Of a stretch of DNA of 38,955 nucleotides, positions 33,218 through 38,955 are shown piece by piece (position 1 is the first letter of the stretch; each line of letters opens with the position of its first letter). Below the pieces are notes generated by a model that was not told the origin of the DNA, did no database searches, and was given only the letters and a program-made list of their open reading frames with translations. Made by a program: the position numbers and the translations under genes. The DNA comes from an uncultured Oscillospiraceae bacterium (lineage in GTDB: Bacteria > Bacillota > Clostridia > Oscillospirales > Ruminococcaceae): assembly GCA_910583935.1 (NCBI GenBank), contig CAJTZM010000018.1, forward strand, positions 1 through 38,955. The letters are read 5' to 3'.

Positions 33218-33247
33218 AAACAGCCACCGAAAGGCCGGTGACTGTTT
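33218..33247 (-). repeat. Intercistronic hairpin between mltG and the U32 gene
   Basis: A 12-base stem with one G-T pair (33218-33229 with 33236-33247, loop GCCTTT on the minus strand) begins 11 bases after the mltG stop. There is no T-tract, so it could be an RNA-stability element rather than a terminator. Confidence 0.4.
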
Positions 33248-33258
33248 GGTAAATTATT

Positions 33259-34845
33259 TTAGCTGGCGGCGGAGGAAGAGCTCGCCGCGATTTCCTCGTT
33301 AACCTTGTCCGCCTGGGCGATATTGGCATTGTGCTCACTGAGCGTTTGGGCGTAATAATAGGTGCCCGCATCATCGGTGACAAAATAATAGTAAGTCTCT
33401 TCATGCTGCGCCGGATACAAAGCGGCGTTAATCGCATCCAGTCCGGGATTGCAGATCGGCCCTACTGGCAGGCCGCTGCAGACATAGGTGTTGTAAGCGT
33501 CGTACATGGCTTGGTTGGCCATGCCGATATTCTTTTTAATGACCCGCTCCACATAAAAGATGGTCGGATCCGACTGAAGATTAGGATAATTGTCAGGATT
33601 GCGCAGACGGTTATGGAAAACTTCTGATACGTTCTTCATTTCGTCCGGGTCCCCAGCCTCCTTCTGGATAATCGACGCCAAGGCCAAAGTTTCATCCAGC
33701 GTGAGGTTCAATTCATTCATTCGGGTGCGCATATCCGCGGTAATCTGTTCGTTAAAGTCCCGCAGGAACCGGTTGACAACCGAATCTACACTTTCGCCCA
33801 CAAAGAACTGGTGGGTATTAGGAAACAAATAGCCCTCCAGCTTATAAAAGCGCAGCGCGTTTTGCGGGATGTTCTCCACAAAAGTATAGTTAAAATCGCT
33901 GCCGTTAAGGGCCGACAAAAACTCTTTCGCAGAACATACGCCGTTTTCCTCCAGCTTCTGCGCAATGTCCACAGATGTCGAACCCTCTAAGAACATGACG
34001 TTGACGACGTCAGTTCGTTCGTTGCCCGCCTGCAAAGCATAGATAATCGAGTCGTAATCCATTTTATCGGTCATAATATACTTGCCGCCTTGAAAGCCGT
34101 CCTTTTTTTTGAGCATAACATACAGCCGAAAAGCCAGCGGCTCTGTGATGACTCCGTCCTTTTTCAAAATTTTCGCGATCTCGCCCACAGAGGCGTCCTC
34201 CGGGATTTCTACCGTCATCTGCTGCTCGGTTGTATCCTCGTCGCCAAACAGCGTCACCGCTGTTAAATCTTCAAAAGCATGGATCGCAAAGAACGCCAGA
34301 TAAACACTGAAAAGTAAAAACAAAAACGTCAGCAAAAGCGCCCGGCCTACGCGGTATTGTTTTTTAATCCGCTTTTTTTTGCGCACCTTTCCCGGTTCTG
34401 TATCGTTTTTCTCCGGCGAGGCATTTCTCCAGGGCCCGGAAGGGCGGACGTCATCATCCTGCTGGGCAAGATTGACCTGAATGGCGCTGTCTTTTTCGTC
34501 TCTAACGTTTTTTTTCTCCGCGGCGGACAGATCCTGTTCCGAGAGTCCGGATCCTTGAGGCGAACGCGCCTTCCCCTTCACCGGATTCCTATACTCCTCC
34601 GGTTTTTCCCGCCGTTTTTTTTCGGTCAGCCAGTGGGGGAGCTCCTCCGGCTCCCCGCCGAAGGGCGGTTCCGCCGCATTTTGGGGAGGATGCGGCCCGT
34701 CGGCGCGGGGATTGCCTTCCGCAGGGCGGTCAGTACGGCGCACCGGCACCTGTACCGGCTCCTCCGGCAAAATTCCATCGTCCTCCTCCACATGGATGCG
34801 GTCGATCAAATCTTTAAAAATGTCCTGTTCGTTTTTTTCGTTCAT
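33259..34845 (-). CDS. mltG: Endolytic transglycosylase MltG
   Basis: MltG cleaves nascent glycan strands at the membrane outer face and sets their length. The 528-residue protein has an unusually long cytoplasmic part of about 150 residues that is charged and proline-rich, then a basic patch, one membrane span (about residues 167-190, RALLLTFLFLLFSVYLAFF) and an extracytoplasmic LysM-like plus YceG domain. VEIPEDASVGEIAKILKKDG is the LysM-like strand-helix. The catalytic glutamate is in LASIIQKEAGDPDEM, and NLQSDPTIFYV and SGLPVGPICNPG are conserved. The ATG at 34845 follows GGGAGGG. The long disordered N-terminus may bind cytoplasmic partners. Confidence 0.93.
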   Translation of the reverse strand: MNEKNEQDIFKDLIDRIHVEEDDGILPEEPVQVPVRRTDRPAEGNPRADGPHPPQNAAEPPFGGEPEELPHWLTEKKRREKPEEYRNPVKGKARSPQGSGLSEQDLSAAEKKNVRDEKDSAIQVNLAQQDDDVRPSGPWRNASPEKNDTEPGKVRKKKRIKKQYRVGRALLLTFLFLLFSVYLAFFAIHAFEDLTAVTLFGDEDTTEQQMTVEIPEDASVGEIAKILKKDGVITEPLAFRLYVMLKKKDGFQGGKYIMTDKMDYDSIIYALQAGNERTDVVNVMFLEGSTSVDIAQKLEENGVCSAKEFLSALNGSDFNYTFVENIPQNALRFYKLEGYLFPNTHQFFVGESVDSVVNRFLRDFNEQITADMRTRMNELNLTLDETLALASIIQKEAGDPDEMKNVSEVFHNRLRNPDNYPNLQSDPTIFYVERVIKKNIGMANQAMYDAYNTYVCSGLPVGPICNPGLDAINAALYPAQHEETYYYFVTDDAGTYYYAQTLSEHNANIAQADKVNEEIAASSSSAAS

Positions 34846-34982
34846 TTGGCCCTCCCTTTGGCTTATCTTTGAAAAAGAAAAACCGGGTTTCAACTCATTC
34901 GCTATAAAATTCCCTATGCCTAAAAAATAAAATTACACATTCTCAATCCAAACCGTTCAGCCGGTCTTCAGATGCCCTCTGT

Positions 34983-35594
34983 TTATTTTTTCGTTTTCCT
35001 CATAGGCGGCGACAGCGGCTTTTTCCGCCGTTTTTCCGTCACCAGTAAATCCACGGGCATATCATAGTAGCCGTGGGGAAGCCGCTGCCGCATACAGCCC
35101 TCGTAGCAAGCGCCAATGGTCGATCCCGTATAGCCAGACAAAAACCGGTCGTAATAGCCTTTTCCGTATCCCAGCCGGAACCCGTGCCAGTCGAAGCCAA
35201 GCCCTGGAACGATACAGATGCTTTCGGCCGCTTCCTCCATTTTTTCGCAGCGCTCCGGGATTGGCTCCAGCACTCCAAAGGTGCGGGGCGCAAGGTCCTG
35301 CATGGAACGGATATAATAAAAGGCCATCTGCCGCGTTCCCTCAATACAATAAGGGACCGCCACTCTTTTTCCGTCCCGCAGCGCATCTTCGATCAAAATC
35401 CGTGTATCTACTTCAATCGGAGAGGACACGAAGGTCAACAGCGTCCGGCACCCCTGATACTCCTTGAGAGACTGTAGATTCCGGCGGATAGCCGCATCCT
35501 TTTTCTCCTTGACCTTACAGGGCATACTGCGGCGAAACGCCTTCATTTTTTCCCGCAGCGCGTTTTTCTGGGCCCGTATATCCCTTTTTAGCAT
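34983..35594 (-). CDS. 5-formyltetrahydrofolate cyclo-ligase
   Basis: This enzyme converts 5-formyl-THF to 5,10-methenyl-THF with ATP, returning folate to one-carbon metabolism. The 203-residue protein shows the family's VPGLGFDWHGFRLGYGKGYY stretch, the nucleotide-binding region, together with TFVSSPIEVDTRILIEDAL and LEPIPE. A basic tail closes it. The ATG overlaps the end of the DJ-1 gene by 7 bases, indicating translational coupling; the ribosome site is weak. It is folate-linked, like the thyX product upstream, which uses methylene-THF. Confidence 0.93.
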   Translation of the reverse strand: MLKRDIRAQKNALREKMKAFRRSMPCKVKEKKDAAIRRNLQSLKEYQGCRTLLTFVSSPIEVDTRILIEDALRDGKRVAVPYCIEGTRQMAFYYIRSMQDLAPRTFGVLEPIPERCEKMEEAAESICIVPGLGFDWHGFRLGYGKGYYDRFLSGYTGSTIGACYEGCMRQRLPHGYYDMPVDLLVTEKRRKKPLSPPMRKTKK

Positions 35595-36124
35595 TGTAAA
35601 GATTCTCTGAGCGTTTTGGCCCGTTCCGGCGATGTCATGATTTCCACCAGCTTCAGCGCAAAATCCACGGCGGCGCCGGCGCCCTTGCCCATGACAATAT
35701 GGTCCGAGACCACCACCCGCTCCCCAGTATAATACGCTTTTGGCATCTGGGTTTCAAAGCCCGGATAGCAGGTAATTTCCCGGTCGTCCAAATAACCCAT
35801 ATGCCCTAAAATTGACGGAGCGGCGCAAATGGCGCCTACATAGCGGTTTTCCTCCATGGCGCTGCGGATCGCCTCTTTCACCACGGCGGATTTTTCCAGG
35901 TTTAGCGTTCCGGGAATGCCGCCGGGCAGTACAATCAAATCGGCGGCGGACGGATCGATAACCCCTTCCACCGTATCGCAGGCCACCAAAATTCCATGGG
36001 ATCCGCTGACGATTTCCCCTGTCACGCCAACGGTTTTTACCTCCAGCTCGGCGCGGCGCAGAATATCCACCACCGCCAGCGCTTCGATTTCCTCAAAGCC
36101 CTGGGCCAAAAATACATAGACCAT
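35588..36124 (-). CDS. DJ-1/PfpI family protein
   Basis: The 178-residue protein belongs to the DJ-1/YajL branch: VYVFLAQGFEEIEAL with the conserved glutamate, LIVLPGGIPGTLNL, the nucleophile elbow GAICAAPSIL with Cys100, and a C-terminal GKGAGAAVDFALKLVEIM. Proteins of this group have been described as glyoxalase III, deglycase or redox chaperones; which applies is unsettled. GAGGGGG precedes the ATG at 36124. It is coupled by overlap to 5-formyl-THF cyclo-ligase and separated from tmk by 131 bases carrying an unusual inverted repeat. Confidence 0.92.
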   Translation of the reverse strand: MVYVFLAQGFEEIEALAVVDILRRAELEVKTVGVTGEIVSGSHGILVACDTVEGVIDPSAADLIVLPGGIPGTLNLEKSAVVKEAIRSAMEENRYVGAICAAPSILGHMGYLDDREITCYPGFETQMPKAYYTGERVVVSDHIVMGKGAGAAVDFALKLVEIMTSPERAKTLRESLQC

Positions 36125-36156
36125 GATTCTGATCCCCCTCGTCTCTTTTTCGTTTT

Positions 36157-36193
36157 ATTATACCATGAAGGCGAAAGCCGCACATGGTATAAT
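36157..36193. repeat. Inverted repeat with TATAAT in both arms
   Basis: ATTATACCATG (36157-36167) and CATGGTATAAT (36183-36193) are perfect 11-base arms around a 15-base centre that itself holds GGC-GAAA-GCC, a GNRA-capped mini-hairpin. Each arm reads TATAAT outward. No -35 matches were found, so it is recorded as a structure, not as a promoter. Confidence 0.6.
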
Positions 36194-36255
36194 CAGCCAT
36201 TCCCGTAGGGTGGCCATAGAAATCTTAGTAAATAACAATTTATCGTTATTTTACC

Positions 36256-36948
36256 CTACTGTTCTCCATTTGTCCAGTCGGAAGATGCGCCAAAAAAATC
36301 GGCAAGGGCTTCCCAAACACTTTGCTCAATTTGCCCGGGGGAGCGCAGGCCATTCTGGTCGCAGCATTCCACCGTACGCCATCCCCATTTTTTCGCCACA
36401 TAATCCGCCGCCTCATAGCAGTAAGACAGATAGCTTTGGTTTTTTTCGTGGATGTCCTTTTTTTCCTCATCGCCGCCATAGCGCCGGGCCAGCAGCGTTT
36501 GAGAGGTATCCGGCGGCATTTTCAAATATATCGTGGCCGAAGGCCGGGGCAGTCCCAGCTTTTGGTACTCATAATCCGCCAGCCAGCTTAGGTATTCGTC
36601 CCACTCTTTCCGGGGAAGCTTGACCGCCTGATGGATGGCGTTGGAGCCCACATATCGGTCACACAAAATCACTGTGCCCGCCTCATAATCGGCCTGCCAG
36701 CCGGTTCGATAGCTGGCAAAACGGTCCATGGCAAAAAAGCTGGAGGCGGCATAGGCGCTTACATCCTGGGGTCGGCTGCCAAAAGCGCCGTCTAAATACA
36801 TCCGTGCCAGGCAGGACCAGGGCTTTTCGTAATCAGGGAAGGAGACGGTTTTCACCGGCATTTTTCCCTGGGATAGCCGGCAAGCCAAAAGCGCCGTCTG
36901 GGTGGCTTTGCCGCTGCCGTCCAGCCCCTCGATGACGATGAGCTTCAT
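36256..36948 (-). CDS. tmk: Thymidylate kinase-like protein
   Basis: The enzyme phosphorylates dTMP to dTDP. The 230-residue protein begins MKLIVIEGLDGSGKATQ with the P-loop, then has FPDYEKPWS. CDRYVGSNAIHQ carries the DR(Y/F) motif that binds substrate, and the LID-like RRYGGDEEKKDIHE is followed by SYLSYCYEAADY. The usual Ser/Thr after the P-loop lysine is Ala (residue 15), with Thr16 next to it. The ATG overlaps the thyX stop by four bases, so dTMP synthesis and phosphorylation are coupled. It is somewhat longer than typical Tmk (about 205-215), and a second standard tmk could exist elsewhere. Confidence 0.87.
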   Translation of the reverse strand: MKLIVIEGLDGSGKATQTALLACRLSQGKMPVKTVSFPDYEKPWSCLARMYLDGAFGSRPQDVSAYAASSFFAMDRFASYRTGWQADYEAGTVILCDRYVGSNAIHQAVKLPRKEWDEYLSWLADYEYQKLGLPRPSATIYLKMPPDTSQTLLARRYGGDEEKKDIHEKNQSYLSYCYEAADYVAKKWGWRTVECCDQNGLRSPGQIEQSVWEALADFFGASSDWTNGEQ

Positions 36949-37724
36949 CTGGTAGCTTTCCCCTTTCTCATAGCGTCATACGCCCGGACCTGCTCTGAAT
37001 GCCCACAGCTCATTTTCCCCTCAGGGCAATTTCCCCGTACACAGGGCGCGCCGACGTTTTTAAACAAGGACGGCGCCGCCTTGTATACCAGCGCCAGCAT
37101 CTGATACGCCACCTCCCGAATTTCCCACTGGGCGCGGTTACAGCAGCGGTGCTTAAAAAAGTTTAACAGACTGCGGGCGTTCATAGTCACCACCATCTGG
37201 GTGTCACAGGCGTTGGGAAGTACAAAACGCGCGTCCTCAATCGCCATTTTTTCCGCCTTTTTCGCAGCGGAGGTTTCGTCCAGTCCTTCGGTCATCAGCG
37301 CTTGGATGTGTTTTTCTTTCAAAAGCGCCGCCAGCTGGTCGTAGCTTTCACCGATTTGCCGCATGGTTTTTTCATACAGCAGCTGCGCTTGTGGGATAGC
37401 GGCGATTTCCGGCGGGGTGACGTAGGAAAAATCCTTTTCCCGCACATAACGCTGGCTCTTCACGCTGTAAGAGGCAATGCGGTGCCGGGTGATTTGAGCC
37501 AGCAGCGACCGGGAGACCCCTTCGATGCCAAAGGTAAAGGACACATGCTCAATCGGACTTTCATGGCCGAGCTTTTCCAGCATTTCTAAAAAGCTTTCGG
37601 TTTTTTCCGGCGTCAGCCCGTCCAGCAGCGTTTGGGGACTGCTGGCGCTGTAGCACAGCTTTGCTGCCGCCGCCACCAGTTTTTCCGGATCCGGCGTATG
37701 CGCTAAAAGCGTTACTTTTGCCAT
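36945..37724 (-). CDS. thyX: FAD-dependent thymidylate synthase
   Basis: ThyX makes dTMP from dUMP using methylene-THF, NADPH and FAD. The 259-residue protein contains the diagnostic RHR-x7-S motif at residues 80-90 (RHRIASYSVKS), followed by QRY. GHESPIEHVSFTF, then a C-terminal region with NARSLLNFFKHRCCNRAQW are typical. The tail CVRGNCPEGKMSCGH is cysteine-rich. It is distinct from ThyA. The ATG at 37724 has AAAGGCGG upstream. It is followed immediately by tmk. Confidence 0.96.
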   Translation of the reverse strand: MAKVTLLAHTPDPEKLVAAAAKLCYSASSPQTLLDGLTPEKTESFLEMLEKLGHESPIEHVSFTFGIEGVSRSLLAQITRHRIASYSVKSQRYVREKDFSYVTPPEIAAIPQAQLLYEKTMRQIGESYDQLAALLKEKHIQALMTEGLDETSAAKKAEKMAIEDARFVLPNACDTQMVVTMNARSLLNFFKHRCCNRAQWEIREVAYQMLALVYKAAPSLFKNVGAPCVRGNCPEGKMSCGHSEQVRAYDAMRKGKATR

Positions 37725-37793
37725 TGTTCCATTCCGCCTTTCTCTTTATTCCTGTCGTTTGAAGGCCCTTTTTCGCCTTCTCCCATCCATTCC

Positions 37794-37817
37794 CCTGCCT
37801 TTTTGTAAAAAGGCAGG
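37794..37817. repeat. Short hairpin between the helicase gene and thyX
   Basis: CCTGCCTTTTT (37794-37804) and AAAAAGGCAGG (37807-37817) are perfect 11-base arms, only two bases apart. The A/T run is at the tip, so it is not a normal terminator. Confidence 0.45.
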
Positions 37818-37891
37818 ACAAAAATGCATATAAACCAATCCCGGCCCCAAGAAGCAGGGTGTAAAAAACGCCATAGGCGGCAGGATGCCCA

Positions 37892-38955
37892 TCAGCCCTC
37901 CAGCTTTCGAAGCTTGGCAAAATTGGCCATCAGCTTTTTGGTGCCCACCTTTTGGAAGGACACCTCCACCAGCAGGTCATTAGCCATGGGCGACGCAGAC
38001 AGCACCGTCCCTTTTCCAAACACTTTATGGCTGACCGTGTCGCCCACAGACAGCGGCGGAACCGATTTTGCATCGGAGCCGCTGGAAACGGCGGACAGAC
38101 CACCGGCGCGCACCGTCCCTTTAGGGACCGCAGGACCGCGGGTTTCGCCGTCCCAACGCTTTTTCTGGACGGTGACATCGATTGACTCCACCAGCTCCCC
38201 CGGAATTTCCCGGGCAAAGCGGGAGGTCTTGTTCCAGGCGGTCTGCCCGAACAGCATCCGCTGGGCCGCCTGGGTCATATACAGCTTTTTCTTGGCACGG
38301 GTGATGGCCACATAGGCCAGCCGCCGCTCCTCTTCGAGCTGGGAGGGGTCATAGGCTGACTGGCTGCCGGGAAAAATACCCTCCTCCGTCCCCGCCAGAA
38401 AGACATGGTTAAATTCCAGCCCCTTTGCCGAGTGGACGGTCATCAGCACCACCCGGTCCTCGCTGTCGTTATAGGAATCGAGGTCGGTATACAGCGCGAT
38501 CTCCTCCAGAAAGCCGGCCAGGGTGGCCTCCTCCTGCTCCTGCATATAGTGGCGCACGTTGCTTTTCAGCTCGCCGAGGTTTTCAATGCGGGTCTGTTCG
38601 GTTTCCCCCTGCGCCTGCAGCGCGCCGAGATAGCCGCTTTTTTCCAGCACCGACTCGAGAAGAAGGTCAACCGGCATTCCCGAAGCCTCGTCCTCGATAA
38701 AGCTTTCGATCATCCGGATAAAGCTTAGAATTGGGAGGGCGCGCCGGGAGAGGGCAGGGTATTCATCGGCCGTGCGCAGCACCTCGAAGAGGGAGAGCCC
38801 CAGCCCGTCGGCAATCTGCAGTGCGGCAGCGATGGTGGCGTCGCCAATTCCCCTTTTCGGTTCATTGATAATCCGCGTCAGGCGCAGGTTATCCGAAGGG
38901 TTATGGATAACACTCAGATAGGAGATGGCATCCTTAATCTCCTTGCGCTCATAAA
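37892..38955 (-). CDS. ATP-dependent DNA helicase PcrA/UvrD, C-terminal part
   Basis: The reading frame continues through the right edge, so only the last 353 residues or so are present. PcrA unwinds DNA 3' to 5' in repair and plasmid replication. The edge sequence reads FYERKEIKDAISYLSVIHNP, then RIINEPKRGIG, both typical of the UvrD/PcrA 2A/2B region. VVLMTVHSAKGLEFNHVFL is helicase motif V, and EERRLAYVAITRAKKKLYM is motif VI. The tail VGDTVSHKVFGKGTVLSAS is the PcrA-type Tudor-like domain that binds RNA polymerase, which supports PcrA over Rep. It ends in TGATG, overlapping a possible small frame. Confidence 0.95.
   Translation of the reverse strand, partial: YERKEIKDAISYLSVIHNPSDNLRLTRIINEPKRGIGDATIAAALQIADGLGLSLFEVLRTADEYPALSRRALPILSFIRMIESFIEDEASGMPVDLLLESVLEKSGYLGALQAQGETEQTRIENLGELKSNVRHYMQEQEEATLAGFLEEIALYTDLDSYNDSEDRVVLMTVHSAKGLEFNHVFLAGTEEGIFPGSQSAYDPSQLEEERRLAYVAITRAKKKLYMTQAAQRMLFGQTAWNKTSRFAREIPGELVESIDVTVQKKRWDGETRGPAVPKGTVRAGGLSAVSSGSDAKSVPPLSVGDTVSHKVFGKGTVLSASPMANDLLVEVSFQKVGTKKLMANFAKLRKLEG

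Noticed and set aside
1..38955. CRISPR arrays, tRNA or rRNA genes, insertion sequences, prophage or defence systems
   Set aside because: No regularly spaced repeats, tRNA-like cloverleaf segments, transposase or phage motifs were seen in the gaps or frames.

Overview
The window looks like chromosomal DNA from a moderately GC-rich, meso-diaminopimelate-type member of the Clostridia. An Oscillospiraceae/Ruminococcaceae-like gut anaerobe is my best guess. The reasons are the clostridial division and cell-wall (dcw) gene order, families such as DUF1934 and DUF4364, FAD-dependent ThyX, an HPr with both His15 and Ser46, strong AGGAGG ribosome sites and frequent TTG starts. I saw no tRNA, rRNA, CRISPR array, insertion sequence or phage gene. 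No gene-free stretch exceeds 300 bases. The longest are 26390-26668 (divergent mraZ/cysteine synthase promoters) and 31660-31929 (HPr promoter).

Plus strand, 1-9298. The order is: 3' part of glutamate racemase (murI), a DUF1934 protein, an ArgS-like protein lacking the catalytic core, an ECF sigma factor overlapping a membrane-anchored beta-propeller protein (probable anti-sigma partner), a P-loop kinase-like protein, a DUF4364 regulator, a MATE exporter, an XRE-cupin regulator with an acyl-CoA synthetase, and a nitroreductase. Intrinsic terminators split this into small units.

Minus strand, 26389 down to 9364. The dcw cluster reads mraZ-rsmH-ftsL-PBP(PASTA)-murE-murF-mraY-ftsW-murG-murA-ftsQ/divIB-ftsZ. 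It makes peptidoglycan precursors and the division machinery. MraZ-type boxes overlap the mraZ promoter. murD is missing from its usual place between mraY and ftsW, and a terminator-like hairpin lies between ftsL and the PBP gene. After the ftsZ terminator come a lipoprotein with three FMN-binding-type repeats and a lone family 4 glycosyltransferase.

Plus strand, 26669-27679. A cysteine synthase-type PLP enzyme has its own strong promoter and ends at a shared bidirectional terminator.

Minus strand, 38955 down to 27804. This is a housekeeping run: the C-terminal part of a PcrA/UvrD helicase, thyX-tmk (dTMP synthesis then phosphorylation, ATGA overlap), a DJ-1/PfpI protein overlapping 5-formyl-THF cyclo-ligase, mltG, a U32 tRNA-hydroxylation-type protein, HPr, uvrC, rsmD, coaD and a coiled-coil protein.

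Most of the window is ordinary core genome. The items most worth a second look are the catalytic-core-less ArgS paralogue at 967-1698, the triple FMN-binding lipoprotein at 10791-12005, the possible attenuator inside the dcw operon at about 24389-24480, and the 10-bp-phased MraZ boxes.
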